Source of the DNA: Massospora cicadina
Lineage: Eukaryota; Entomophthoromycota; Entomophthoromycetes; Entomophthorales; Entomophthoraceae
Length of the DNA: 64,000 bases
Direction: 5' to 3'
Assembly (NCBI GenBank): GCA_022478985.1
Contig: JAKSZP010014461.1
Span: forward strand, 248,001 to 312,000
Shown: one piece after another, positions 22,560 through 34,600 of the stretch
Layout: each line of letters opens with the position of its first letter
Numbering within the stretch: position 1 is the stretch's first letter
Translations under genes and position numbers: made by a program
Notes under the pieces: generated by a model
The model's database searches: none
What the model was told of the DNA's origin: nothing
The model's input: the letters and a program-made list of their open reading frames with translations, nothing else

Positions 22560-23842
22560 ACTTTTCTTTATCTAGGCATTTAGACTTATTCCCAAATCTT
22601 TGGCTACTGCTGTCTCTTTAGCCTGGACCACAATAATTTGATCCTTCAGCTTTTTGCAGTGTGTAGCGAAATGTCCTTTCCCGCCACACTGGAAGCAGAC
22701 CTTTTCTTTCCTATTTAACTGTTTGAAATCCTCAGGCTTATTTTATGGCACAGTTTAAATGAAGTCTCCTTGACTCCTTCGCTTCCCTTTGTGGGATTTG
22801 GACTTTGGACCATATTGGACTTGAAGCTTCTATTTGGGGCATCGAATGTTGCTCCCAAAATCTTCAGGTTATCTACCATTTGCGAGGTAGTTATCTCAGT
22901 CACAAATACAGTAGACATCACTCGATGCAAATCATGATAGGGCCAAAGAGCTGCTTGCAAAGCGATTCTTGCATCAAAGTTGTCTAACACCTTTGCTCCA
23001 GACAGGATCTGCAATTTCTGGTAAAATCGATCCATGAAGCTTGCAAGAGACTCGTCTTTATGGAATTGAATTCCCATAAAGTCTTGCTTGAATTTTGATA
23101 TGCAAGTTGGACTGCCAAACTCCTTCATTATGGCCGTTTTAGCCTCAGCATAGGACCAGCTGTCCCCCTTCAAGTGGGGTAACACTAAGTTCTGGAAGTC
23201 TGTGTCCAAACAGTTCATGATCATCAGCGTTTTCTGACGATCCCTGTATCCATTCATGGTCATGTCAAATAGTCAGAAAAATGATGGGGCGTTATCCTGA
23301 TGGAATGTGGGCAATTTAGGTGTTGCTCTGGATTCCTCTGAGTCATTTTGGGCTGATTCTCTCAGTTCGGCTACTTGGCTCAATTGTGGAGTGACTTTGG
23401 GTGTCATCTCCAAAATAGAATTAAATGTGGATGGCATATTTCTTGGGGTATTAGTCTTCCTAAGTATCATTTGAGGACTTCCCTATTTGGCATCACTGGC
23501 CATATCAGGCTCACATGCACATCAGTGGGCTTTCAAATCCTCTGCTTTTTTCATCAATTTCTCAATGTACGCACCAAACTTTCTCAAATGAACGCGATCC
23601 GCTTCACATTCAATTTTCAGGAATAGGACCTCTCAGAAAAGGTCTCCTTCTTTCCTCTTTAACGAGTTCACTTTGCTGAGTAACTCGTTCCTAAAGTTGA
23701 CTACATTTTTAACTCCTTCCTCCACCTTGGTTACTTGCTCTTCCAAGGCTGCGAACTTCTGGTGGTCCACAGAGTTTAAGGCATTCTGATTCACTATGGC
23801 GATCTTGGTCCACAACTTGCACATCTCTTCTTTGTACGACAT
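22560..23842 (-). pseudogene. gag: G1 gag: coiled coil plus capsid plus zinc knuckle
   Basis: ATG 23842 (MSYKEEMCKLWTKIAIVNQN) lies 48 nt beyond the LTR edge at 23890. The N-terminal 70-90 residues are heptad-like and charged (FAALEEQVTKVEEGVKNVV), predicting a coiled coil. A Gag capsid domain follows at 22715-23263 (GDSWSYAEAKTAIMKEFGS and DESLASFMDRFYQKLQ). The knuckle CFQCGGKGHFATHC, a perfect C-x2-C-x4-H-x4-C, is near 22660-22705. Stops separate the N-terminal region from the capsid. G2 carries the same organisation, and F has a related coiled-coil Gag. Confidence 0.85.
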
Positions 23843-23870
23843 TATAGATAGATTCTTCTACTCAATTACA

Positions 23871-23886
23871 CCTGTAGTGAGCACCA
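23871..23886 (-). other. G1 primer-binding site
   Basis: The minus strand reads TGGTGCTCACTACAGG, 3 nt inside the 5' LTR. TGG pairs with a tRNA CCA end. G2 has the identical site (30262-30277) and F a close variant (27318-27333). The tRNA was not identified. Confidence 0.7.
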
Positions 23887-23889
23887 ACT

Positions 23890-25019
23890 TGTAAAAATTT
23901 ACTCAAGAGTTGATTATCGGTCATCAACCCAGTAACCTTTTTACTGCACAGGTTTGGTTTCCTCGTGCACCATGCATTGTAAAGAATAAATGATCTGATA
24001 ATAGTATGAAGACTATTATCTGTAGTTGAGTTAGAATTGATATTAGTCCCAACGCTTCAGCCAGTACTTCTGATTAGGTACTTGATATGTCATATTCATA
24101 GGGATTCATTCCCTGTATTACTTTCCACCCAATCTTCATCAAGATCTCCTGATGATAGTCTATTTTGGCCCAACAGACAGTTGGCAGCGATCCCTAGTCA
24201 TGGTTCCCTTCATCTCTATATCCCCACTTGGATCTCTACTCTTCTCTCTGAGAGTCTACCAATTATTGCCTTCTGCAATAATATCCTTGAGATGGAACTT
24301 CACATTGGATGCTGATAGTCTAACTATAACCGAATCTACAATATACTAGTAACAATATTTTTTGTAGTAATAGTTATTTTTTTATTAAGTAAATCCTAGG
24401 GAATTTATAGGGGATTCAGCCGTCTAACCCTCAGTTGACATCTCTTCGATGAAACAGCAGTCATTGCCATTGAATCACCCTTACTCGTCTCAGCAGCAAT
24501 GGTCTTCCCCATCCTGGGTAGGATTTCTGTCATTTGACATTCTTGAGACCTTAAACGGAAAGAGTCAGAAACGTGTCCCTAACATTTTCCTCTCAATCCA
24601 AGCAAACCAACCATAATTGGCTAGCGACCTGCTTAGGTAATGTGACTTTTTACCCATTATGGCAGGTCACTTCACCAACCAATCAATTCACTAGTTGCAG
24701 GTGGCATCACTCGCCTTACAACTTAATACTTATTCCCAATCAGTCAGTGATGAAACTTGACTGATCCCAATCAGTACACCATATAATTAATCACTATCAG
24801 ATGCCCCTATTTCGTCAACCGCTCCACCCAATGAGATATTAGGTTTTCATCCAGATTGATCCCCGATGGATACAAGCAGGCGAATATCCCAAAATCCCCT
24901 GAATGTAGTTCCTCTGAAATTCAGGCCAACTGATTTCCAATTCACTTCAATTTAGGGAATTTTCCCCTAGCGACACCAGGTAATCTAGCAGGCTGGGAAT
25001 ATAAGCAAAAATCCCAACA
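23890..25019 (-). repeat. G1 5' LTR
   Basis: Partner of 15500-16628 with TG/CA termini, flanked outside by the GATGG target duplication. Confidence 0.92.
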
Positions 25020-25771
25020 GATGGTGTGAGGGAAATTGAGAAAGTAATCTTATTGTAATTTGGGCTAATTGTGGCAAATGCTCAGGGCTCAGTGAGATGA
25101 GCGGCCCCATTGGGGACCACAAACTGAAGGATGGGGTTGGAGCCATACGCAGCCAAGCCTTCCATCAGCTTCTGATGGAGCACCACAGGGGGAAGGTGAG
25201 TGGGCAACCACACAAACTGAACCACCATAATGATGTCAGTGGGGAGCCAGATGCGCGTTGTGGGGATAGGGGTGCCCTGGAAAACCAGGGGAATGGTGGC
25301 AGCATCAGCTTCACAAGCAAAGCCTAGATCAAAATACCCCTTTATAGGGGCGGAAATCTATAAACCTGGCTGGCAGCATCACCGCCTGAGCCAAGTCAAT
25401 AATAGCTTTTTCTGCATATAGGAATAATTTCCAATATTTGACCTGAAGGCCAAAATGCAGCTGGGATTGGGGGAGAACGAGAGGGCTGTGAGGCACTGCC
25501 TGGGCTCATGCCAGGTGGATGTCAAGATCCTCAGGCAGAACGAACTGACCCAATGTATTATTGGGACTGGATGAGCCAGTCTGAATGGGTTTTTACACTG
25601 AATGGAAAACGCTGGGTGGGGTTTTGCCGCTGCCTACATGGAATCAGCTGGCAGAAATTCTGAGGTCATTGGTTAATGAATGGATGAGTTTGGCTTAGGC
25701 TAGTTAGGCTCTTTTTTACTTTCCTTTATTTAAAATTGCTCAAAAGTTACTCTGAGCGGAAAGAGAGATCA
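25020..25771 (-). mobile_element. H2, 5' portion (split by G1)
   Basis: Homologous along its length to 12520-13265 of H1, including the shared 5' terminus (minus strand CTCTCTTTCCGCT). It encodes the N-terminal half of ORF1 in broken frames, e.g. LMEGLAAYGSNPILQFVVPN against LMDSLAAYGSNPTLQFVVPN in H1, and an upstream GSGKTPPSVF-like segment. Minus-strand frames here join those at 14484-15499 once G1 is removed. Confidence 0.75.
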
Positions 25772-25790
25772 TATTGTGGGTTTCCTTGAT

Positions 25791-26239
25791 TTTCTTAAAA
25801 TTTTTATAAAGTTGTTCTATCTATTAAATAAAAGCCTGCAGATTTTGAAACTTAGATGGGTTAGGCTGAGGGGTAAATAAGGGAAAGTTACATGTCAAGC
25901 TTTGAGGGGCAGTGCTACCCATCTCTCATCCATGGTATGCCCTAGGCCAAAGCTCTGGGTGAGGGTTAGGGACTTGGGTTTAACCCTTTTTAATTATAAG
26001 AGATGCACAACCTGTTCAACTTATTGAATGGCACTTGAGGCCTTACAACTCTCTGCTCATAAAAGAAAAGATATGAGTCCTTTGCTAACTACACTGCATT
26101 ATACTACCTAAAGGTGCAACAATTATGGGCAAAATTTCTGTAAATGGCGCTTAGTTGTTGATATACAACTGCACAGGTAGGATAATTTATATAAGGAATA
26201 GGGTTTTGTATTAATAAAGTTAACCTACAATAAACTTAT
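25791..26239. other. Intergenic DNA, no gene seen
   Basis: Between the 5' end of H2 and SINE3. No open frame with a recognisable domain, no second copy in the window and no terminal repeats were seen. Confidence 0.5.
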
Positions 26240-26259
26240 AAAGATTTTAATGTTGTCAG

Positions 26260-26548
26260 GGGGTGGAAGGCGAGTCAGTAAGGGCGTACGGCTACCAACC
26301 TGAAGGTTGTGGGTTCAATTCCCGCCCTTTGCACATCAATCAGGGTGCCAGCCAAAGGAAGCTATTGGTGGTTAGTAGGTCTAATAACACGAAAACCTTA
26401 CCCATGATGTAACCAGAAATATTTGAGTCCCAATCCAGAGGTGGAAAAACTTTCTTTGATGGAGTTGACCCTGTTCAGGTTTCATGTCATTTCTTTCTTT
26501 CTTTTGGTAATGTCCGTCCCCTGGTCGGCTTGCCTCAGTTAATTAAAA
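26260..26548 (+). mobile_element. SINE3 (tRNA-derived, tail shared with the H elements)
   Basis: A 289-bp unit bracketed by a 20-bp target duplication with one mismatch (26240-26259 and 26549-26568; AAAGATTTTAATGTTGTC at left). The head is tRNA-like, with an A-box region GGCGAGTCAGTAAGGGCG and a B-box GGGTTCAATTCCC (26314-26326). The 3' end TTTTGGTAATGTCC, GTCCCC, then TGGTCGGCTTGCCTCA matches the last 36 bp or so of H1 almost base for base. It is a clear non-autonomous retroposon transcribed by RNA polymerase III. Confidence 0.88.
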
Positions 26549-26631
26549 AAAGATTTTATTGTTGTCAGATATTTGCCCTCATGGCTCCAAGAAAATAATG
26601 TTTTGGATCAAAATGGGCTGAAACGGGGAAA

Positions 26632-27314
26632 TGTTGGACATTTTCAAGTTTATGCAATAATAATACAAATGAATCAAATAATACTAACTATTATATCAGC
26701 AAAAAGATCCTGGCCAATTCTTAGTGGAACCCCGAAATTTGGGGTAACATGATTTTAAATACTTTATGGGTAATAAACATGAAATTAAGCAGTCAGATTA
26801 CTCCAATCATGAGGCGGACCCCTGGGGCGTCCTTCTGATGGTACTCCCCAGCCACAACCAGGTCCATTCAAGCACCTATGTGGGGACCACCCCCTTTTAT
26901 AGGCTTGTCAAGGGTTTCCCAAAATGCAATAAATTATTGAATGGGGATTGGCTAAAATTTATCAAATTGTTACTCCATGGGTACATCTTGGCCAACAATA
27001 ATTCCCCATCCATTGTTCAGCTAAAGTGAAGCGAGTTTTACAAGTTTTGTAAAATCCAGTCCCATATTTTCTAATTCAGACCAGTTTAAGCTATTCTGAA
27101 TTCATCATTAAATTTCCCTTGACCCTTGAGACAGTTTAAATACTGAACAGTTGGACATTGAGTTGATTTGTTTTTTCCCTTGTGCCAACACTAATAAAAC
27201 TTATAAAAACTAACTTTTTATTTATTAGTGTTTTCAGCCTGTTTTTTTATAAATTTGTTGTGAATTTTAGCAGCGACCAAGTACCAGTGAGCATCCAAAA
27301 AGCTGGATTTCACA
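26632..27314 (+). repeat. Element F 5' LTR (putative)
   Basis: Starts TGTTGGA and ends TTTCACA, immediately followed by a primer-binding site of the G type at the same 3-nt spacing and then by a gag frame. No second LTR exists in the window, because the rest of F was lost where B and D meet, so the left edge is inferred from the TG only. Confidence 0.5.
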
Positions 27315-27317
27315 AAG

Positions 27318-27333
27318 TGGTGCTTACTATAGG
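27318..27333 (+). other. Element F primer-binding site
   Basis: TGGTGCTTACTATAGG, differing at two positions from the site in G1 and G2, 3 nt downstream of the putative LTR end. It supports F as a relative of the G family. Confidence 0.6.
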
Positions 27334-27407
27334 GGATACCCTGTACACCAAAATATTAAACTCAAAAATGAAGGCTTTAATTGAGTAACCCACCAACTAT
27401 TTCCCTT

Positions 27408-27782
27408 ATAAATGAATTAAGAATAGTTGCTCTGGAAAAGCAACTAGCAAGCGCTTTATCCCGTTTTAAAGATTTTGAGCAGCGCCCATTAAAACCCACC
27501 TCTTAAGGATGAGTACACCCCCAAGGAAGGAGCATTGGTTCCTTTTTATATGTTTATGAATCTGACATACAGGGCGCGTCTGATAAGAAAAAAGCTCAAC
27601 ACATCCTTCCATATTTAAGTCTCTTGGCACAAGAGATGATAGTTCCTTACATGGACAATCTGAATACCTGGGCAGAGGTGAAAGAGGCTCTCTTGGCTGA
27701 ATTCGGTTCAATGCATAGTCTTAAAAGGGATAAACAGGTCTTTATGCGCCTTATCATGTATGAGAAAGAACCAACCGCTGCC
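27408..27782 (+). pseudogene. gag: Element F gag, truncated by element B
   Basis: A plus-strand frame begins NELRIVALEKQLASALSRF (short coiled coil). After a stop it continues as a capsid domain: HILPYLSLLAQEMIVPYMDN then NTWAEVKEALLAEFGSMHSL. This is homologous to the G1 capsid segment LVLPHLKGDSWSYAEAKTAI. The frame is cut at 27783 by the left LTR of B. The remainder of F is not found on the far side of B. Confidence 0.7.
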
Positions 27783-29126
27783 TGTCATGAAAATGGCAGA
27801 AGAAGTTTAAACCAGCATGCCAGTAAGGATGCGTGAGCACCCAAAAGCATGTCAGAATGACAGTGGCATTGCCACTCATATGACGTTGTATGGAGCCACG
27901 AATTGGAAGACAACAACTCATTGGTGTAGAACAATTTTGAAAAGAAAACTGAAAATGAATCAAATGGAAACAACTCCAGACACTGGGGGTCTCGCTGCAG
28001 GGGATTATACCACTGGGTTGGCTTCTACAAGGTTGCTGGTAGGTGGGTTCAATACAATTGTAGAGACAAGGAGGCGGATCCTTTCTTGAAAATGGTAGAT
28101 GTAAGGCCACAAGATCCCAGTATATTGATGGCGGATAGTTTCAATAATGGGATTAAATTGCCAGAAGTTTTTTTGCACGTTGGATCCAGTTGATGATGGT
28201 GGGAGTGATTGTAATCATCAAAACTGGTAATGCCCATCCGGTGTAGGGACCAATAGGCCACTAGGCTAATTCCATCAAGACTTTGGCAAGAAGGATATAA
28301 ATAAAATAAAAATTGATGGTTTTGGAAGGAATTTATTGGAAAGGAAAATAAAGAGAATTGACCAATCATTTCCTCAGTGTGATGCAACTGATTAAATAGT
28401 GTTCAATTGTGATGGGTCCAAGCAGGGATCAGGTCCCTCAAGTTTGACCTAACCCAGCAAATTTTTGGTGAAGGGGGCAGATAATCTCAATTAGAACTGA
28501 CATCGAAGGATTTGGCAGCAGACTGAGTCACTATTGGTTTGACTGCGAACGCCTGAACTGAGGCTCAACTGCATTTCCTTCAGTTGGAATGATGGCGTCT
28601 GGCCCAATGAGAAACGGGAATTACCCAGGGCCACCCCACATAGGGGCAGTCCAAATTGGTTGGAAATGGGTTCAGGATGCCCAATCCACCTGTGCCCAGT
28701 CGCTGGGGCATTCATTTGGTCAAATGAGTTAAATTGGCTGCAACTACCAATTTTTGGATAGTGTTTTGAACCGTCTGCAATAGTTTCTAAAGATACCATA
28801 TGTACATTGGGGATGATCCCTGATGATTTTGAGAGGTAGTTGGCATTGGTGATCTTACTGTTGGCTGAGACAAAAATTATCAGCAATTATGGCCTATAAT
28901 TTGATATTTGTCCCTTTTTGACTATATGTTTCCCAATTGTCAGACTTTATTACCATCAGTTTTGGACCTTTTGACATTTGTTTTGATAATCTCAGTGCAG
29001 ATTTCCTTAATTTGTAGACAATTTTGGCTGAGGTGAGCGAGGGTACTGGGGAGGAATCCCAAGATGGAAGCTGTTACCCAGCGCTTGTCTACCACATGGG
29101 CGAGGTCACCCTGGGTGATGAGAGGT
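27783..29126 (-). repeat. Element B 3' LTR, outer part
   Basis: Closely matches 43210-44544 of the 5' LTR. It is interrupted at 29126 by G2; the last 88 bp of the LTR follow at 38619-38706. Short hydrophobic frames on the minus strand (e.g. 28049-28387) overlap it, but their coding status is unsupported. Confidence 0.87.
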
Positions 29127-30258
29127 TGTTGGGATTTTGCCCATATTCTCAGCCTGCTAGATTACCTGTTATCGCTAGGGGAAAATTCCCTAAGGCGAAG
29201 TGAATTGGATATCAGTTTGCCCAAGTTTCAGAGGAACTACGTTTGGGGGATTTAAGAGATATTCACCTGGTCATATCTGTTAGGGATCGATCCAGATGAA
29301 TACTTAAGATCTCATTGGGCAGAGTTGCCGATGAAATAGGGGCATCTGATAGTGATTAACTATCAGGTGTACTGATTGGGATCAGTCAGGTTTTATCACT
29401 GAATGATTATGAATGAATAGTAAGTTGCAAGGCGAGTGATGCCACCTGCAACTAGTGAATCGATTGGTTGTTGAGTGACCTGCCATAATGGGTAATAAGT
29501 CCCATTACTTAAGCATGTCGCTAGCCAATTATGGTTGGTTCACTTGGATTGAGAGGAAGATGTTAGGGACAAGTTTCTGACTCTTTCCGTTTGAGGTCTC
29601 AAGGATGTTTAATGATGGAATCTTAGCCAGGATGGGGAAGACCATTGTTGCCAAGATGAGGATGGGTGATTCAACAGCAATGGCTGCCATTTATTTAAGA
29701 GGTGTCAACTGAGGGTTAGACAGCTGAATCCCCCACTATATAACACCCTAGGATTTACTTAATAAAAAACAGTAATTAGATAACTAGTACTTTAAAGTTA
29801 CATTATCAATTTAGTGTATAGTTAGATTATCATCTTCTATTGTGCTGTTCTATCACAAGCATATTATTGCAGAGGGCAATAATTGGAAGACTCTCAGAGA
29901 GAAGAGTAAAGATCCGAGTGGGGATCTAGAGATGAAGGAACCACAATCAGGGATAGCTGCCAACTGTGTATTGGGGTTGAGAGAGAATGTCACCGGGGTA
30001 TCTTAGCAAAGATCAGGTGCACAAGAGCATATGGAATGAATCCCTATGAGTATGACTTCAAGAGTAAATAATCAGTAATACTGGACAAGCGTTGGGCCGA
30101 AATATAGTTCAATCTCAACTTTGGGTAATATTCTCCATACTATTATTGGATAATAATACATTCTTTACAACGTGACAAAGTGCACGAGGAAATTGAACCT
30201 GTGCATTAAAAAGGTTACTGGGTTGCTTGCTGATAATCAACCTAGAGTAAATTTTACA
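29127..30258 (+). repeat. G2 5' LTR
   Basis: Direct repeat of 37494-38618, and the reverse complement of the G1 LTRs. It is followed after 3 nt by the primer-binding site. Confidence 0.92.
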
Positions 30259-30261
30259 AGT

Positions 30262-30277
30262 TGGTGCTCACTACAGG
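30262..30277 (+). other. G2 primer-binding site
   Basis: TGGTGCTCACTACAGG, 3 nt past the LTR end, identical to the G1 site. Confidence 0.7.
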
Positions 30278-30303
30278 GGTAGTTAAGTGAAGAATCTATA
30301 ATA

Positions 30304-31580
30304 ATGTTGTACAAAGAAGAGCTATGCACGCTGTGGACTGAGATAGCCACTGTAAACCAGAATGCCTTAAACTCAGCAGACCATTGGGAGTTCGCGGCCT
30401 TGGAAGAATGAGTTGCCAAGGTGGAGGAAGGAGTGGAGAATGTAGCCAGCTTTGGGAAAGAGTTACTCGGCAAAGTAAACTCATTGAAGAAGCAAGAAGG
30501 GGACCTCATTAGAGAGGTCCTATGCCTGAAAATGGAGCAAGAAGCGGATCATGTTCATTTAAGAAAATTTGGTGCGGATATTGAGAAATTAATCAAACAA
30601 GTGGAGGAACTTAAAGCTCACAGATGTGCTTGAGAGCCCAATATGGCAAGCAATGTCAAAGAAGGAAGTCCTCACATGATACTTGGGAAGTCAATTACCC
30701 CAAGGAAAGTGCCACCCACTTTTAATGCCATTTTGGAGATGATGCCTGAAGTCACTCCACAAGTTAGCCGAGTAGCTGGACCAAGAGAATCAGCTAGAAA
30801 TGACTCGGAAGAATTTAGGGCAACGCCAAAATTGCCAACATTCCATTAGGATACCACCCCAGCATTTTTCTGACTATTTGACATGACCATGAATGGCTAT
30901 GGACCTTGTCAAAAGGCGTTGACAGTCATGTGGTTTTTTTGGACACCAACTGTCAAAACTTAGTGTTACCTCACCTGGAGGGGGACAGCTGGTCATATTC
31001 TGAGGCAAAGGCGGCCATCATAAAGGAGTTTGAGAGTCTGACACCCATGTCAAAATGCAAGCAAAAATTTATGGGAATCCAGTTCCATAAAGATGAGTCT
31101 CTTACTAGCTTTGTGGATCGATTTTACCAGGAGTTGCAGATCCTGGATGGAGCAAAAGTATTGGATGACTTTGATTCTAGAATCGCTTTGCAAGTAGCCC
31201 TTTGGCCCAATCACAATTTGCATTATATGATGTCTTCCATGTTCGTGACAGAAATAACTACCTTGCAAATGGTAGATAACCTGAAGATTTTGGGAGTGAC
31301 ATTCAATGCCCCAAATAGAAGCTTCAAGTCCAATATGGCACAAAATCCAAATCCCACGAAGGGAAATGAAGGAGCTAAGGAGGCTACCAATTAAACCGTG
31401 TCAGGAAATAAGCCTGAAGAATTCTGATGGCTAAGCAAGAAGGAGAAGGTCTGCTATCAGTGTTGCAGGAAAGGGCATTTTGCCGTACACTGTAAAAATC
31501 CAAAGGATCAGATTAACGTGGTCCAGGCCAAGGAGACAGCAGCCACCAAGGATTCAGGAAAAGGGCCCGTGGCCTAGATG
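30304..31580 (+). pseudogene. gag: G2 gag: coiled coil plus capsid plus zinc knuckle, broken
   Basis: ATG 30304 (MLYKEELCTLWTEIATVNQN) corresponds to the G1 start. A coiled-coil region at 30421-30633 (VAKVEEGVENVASFGKELLG) follows a stop. The capsid is at 30906-31394 (GDSWSYSEAKAAIIKEFESL and DESLTSFVDRFYQELQ). The knuckle near 31447-31490 reads CYQCCRKGHFAVHC, with the metal ligands C-x2-C-x4-H-x4-C intact. Several stops and shifts divide the gene. It should be followed by protease in the same polyprotein, but stops intervene. Confidence 0.85.
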
Positions 31581-31624
31581 AGGAACAGTCTAGAGCTGCG
31601 GAGAAACCTGTTCCTCCTGATATC

Positions 31625-34600
31625 ATGAATGAAGAAATCAATATTAGTGATCTATTTTTAGATGATGAGCAGGACCAGCTATATCAAGTGGTCAACATGA
31701 ACATAAACGCCGTGACCAGAGATGGGGCAAAGAAGATTGACCCCAAGATAGTTCAGGAAGTTGCCCAGCCGTATGTCCAACAACTGGCAGAGATGATTCA
31801 GACCGCTGAGAATCCTGATGAGTTAACCAATGTTTGCTTAGATGAGGCCAATCTGTCGATTCCCCTTGGCATGATTAAGGAATCGTTTCCTGAATTATCA
31901 GCGCAGATCATTTATACCCTAATTCAGCTAATAACGCCTCCATTCACTCAGTAAGTACTCTACAATAATACTCCTAGTGTACATATATAGATATACAAGT
32001 GAATCGAGTGAAGGTGAGGGCGATTGTCAACAGTGGAGTGCCCATCAATATTGTCTCAACCAAGCTGGTAAAGAGAATGAAGATCTCGCTGGACTTAAAG
32101 CACAAGAGAGAATATGGGACAGCTGGGATAAACACCACTGTTTTTTGTGGAACGTATAGTGCGCTGCCACTATGATTCAGGTCATTGGTGGTATTTGTGC
32201 CAGCAATAGTTTTGGTTAACCAAAGCTATGACATTCTGATTGGAACAGAGTTTCTATGGAAGTAAGGAGTTAAATGTAACTTTGAGGATAATACGTTGAC
32301 CATTTGAGTCAGAGATTACCATCGGTATACCAGAAGGATGGTGAAGTTCCATTGAACTAAAGAAATAACTTCATTAATCTGATATACAATGGTGGCATTG
32401 TACCAATTCAAAACCAATTAGTTGGTAGGAAGCGATGCAAAATGCCAGCGGAAATCCTAGAGAACCAGGGTAATCCACTAAGGATCAAGAATGAGAGTAC
32501 CATAATGGCCGGATTGAAGATAATAGTCAGCACAGGGTTGACTTTGGAGATTCCTGAGTTGTTTTATGGGGAGGTCAGAAGCCCCTGGAAGAAGTCCAGA
32601 GTTGAGCCATGGGTGGCTCCTGGGATAACAATGCCAGGCCATGGAAAAATTTGAGTTCTCCTAGAGAATTTGAGTTAAAAACTGATGAAGATTAAGAGGA
32701 ATCAGATCATCATGTTTATTCATCTGATCCCGATGGCCAAATTGAGATGATTCCACAATTTTGGGTCTCTCAACAAAATGATATCACCAGCAGGGGTAGC
32801 CAAAATCATCAACCTATTGGTTGGTCAAGAGCAGCTCACTGATCTTCCAGAAGGCTAGCAGGAGGAGGTTCTCTAACTATTCGAGAAATATTTGGGAAGT
32901 GTTTGCTCAGGACGACAATGATTTGGGATGCACATGAGACATAATCCACAAGGTTGATACCAGGGAAATTTTACTGATAAGGATGAGACTGATCCGAAGA
33001 TCAAAAGCTGCTGAAGTGGTAGTGGAGGATGAAATCAGCAAACTAGTGAATCATGGGCTTCTAGTTCTATCATCAAGTCCCTGGGCGAGTCTGATTCTGA
33101 TTGTGAAAAAGAAGGATGGATCAAACCGGGTAGTGATTGACTACCAAAGGCTAAAAAAATTACATAGAAGTATTCATATCCCCTACCAAGGATCAACAAT
33201 GCGCTGGATCGTTTAGGAGAAGCGAAGTATTTCTCTGTGATGGATCTGATCTCAGATATTGGCAGATTGACTTGCCAAAGGAAGACCAAGAAAAATGGGC
33301 GATTATTACCGCGCAGAGGCTATACCAACCGATGAGGATGCCCCAGAATCTCTGCAATGCGCCTGCAACGTTTAAGAGGGCCATGGATGCAATACTAAGC
33401 AACTTGAAGTTGTCATGAATCCTGGTATATCTGGACAATATCAATGTGTTCAGTAGGACGTTTACTAATAACCTGCACCACTTATAGGAAGTATTTAAGT
33501 GACTGTTCGCAGCCAACCTGAAGATCAAGCCAAGGAAGTGCCACTTCTTTAAGAAAGAGTTGGAATACCTGGGATTCATAATTGACTCAAGTGGATTACA
33601 GCCGCAAACCCAGAAGATAGCAGCTATAGAGCGTATGGCTGTACCAAAGAGTGTCTGAGACATCCAAGTGTTCCTTGGGATAGTCAGATATTACAGAAGA
33701 TTTATTTGGGACTTCGCCTGAATAGCTGAGCCATTATTCCATTTATTTAAGGATCCAAAAAAAGGATTTGTATGAAATGAAGAGGCCAAAGACTCCTTTG
33801 ATGAGTTACGCCGGTATTTGATAGATTTGCAGATCCTGAAATATCCAAATTTCAATCAGGAGTCTATCGTTCAAACTGATGCTTTGTTGATGGCAATTAG
33901 CGCCATACTGAGCCAAGTAGACAAACTTGGGGACGAACATCTGGTGGCATATGTGAGCTAGACACTCTCAGATGCTGAGAGGAACTACACACCGTGACTG
34001 AGCGGGAATGCCTTGCGGTCATTTATGCATGCAAGCAGTTTTGGGTGTATGTCCATGGAATGTACTTTAAGGTGATAACAGACCACTCTTTGCTGCGGTG
34101 GCTGCACAATTTAAGAGAGCTGGAAGGACAACTGGCCGATGGGCACTTAAGCTTCAGGCTTATGATTATGAGATAGTCACCTGAGAGGGGGCTTTCACCA
34201 GAGTGCGGATGGCTTATCGCAGCTGCCAATGGTTCAGTTGGTATACCTGCAGGTGGATAAACTAATTCAGAGAATAGTCAAAGGAAAAATTGGGGATTAG
34301 CTCCGAGAAAACCAAGGTGCGCTTCAAAAAGTGATGGAAAACACCAAAACTATGGATGGACAAGTATTTAAGATGATCAACGGGAAGTGGCTACTATTCC
34401 CAAAACTGTCAGAAAGAGCAGCGATAGTACAAGCAGCTCATGAGGTTGTCAGGCATGGAGGCCTGAGGAGAACAACTGACCATATACGCCAGTATTATTA
34501 CTGAGAATCAATCAACTAAGATGTCACGGATCATCTGGCTTGTTACATGGAGTGCCAGTTGCACAAACCACACAAAAATACAACTGGATACTGACTGGTC

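Larger units (their letters stand above)
15500..25019 (-). mobile_element. G1: Ty3/gypsy retrotransposon with an antisense gene
   Basis: A 9.52-kb element with about 1.13-kb LTRs (TGTAAAA at one end, CCCAACA at the other) and a perfect 5-bp target duplication GATGG (15495-15499, 25020-25024). It lies inside H2, and the uninterrupted H1 copy near 12525 shows the pre-insertion sequence. The minus-strand order is 5' LTR, PBS, gag, protease, RT, RNase H, integrase, then a region holding an oppositely oriented gene, a polypurine tract and the 3' LTR. It is a sibling of G2. Numerous lesions make gag-pol inactive. Confidence 0.93.

Noticed and set aside
26260..26340. A possible tRNA gene
   Set aside because: A and B boxes are present, but the stems do not pair properly and the sequence continues into a SINE body with a tail and target duplications.
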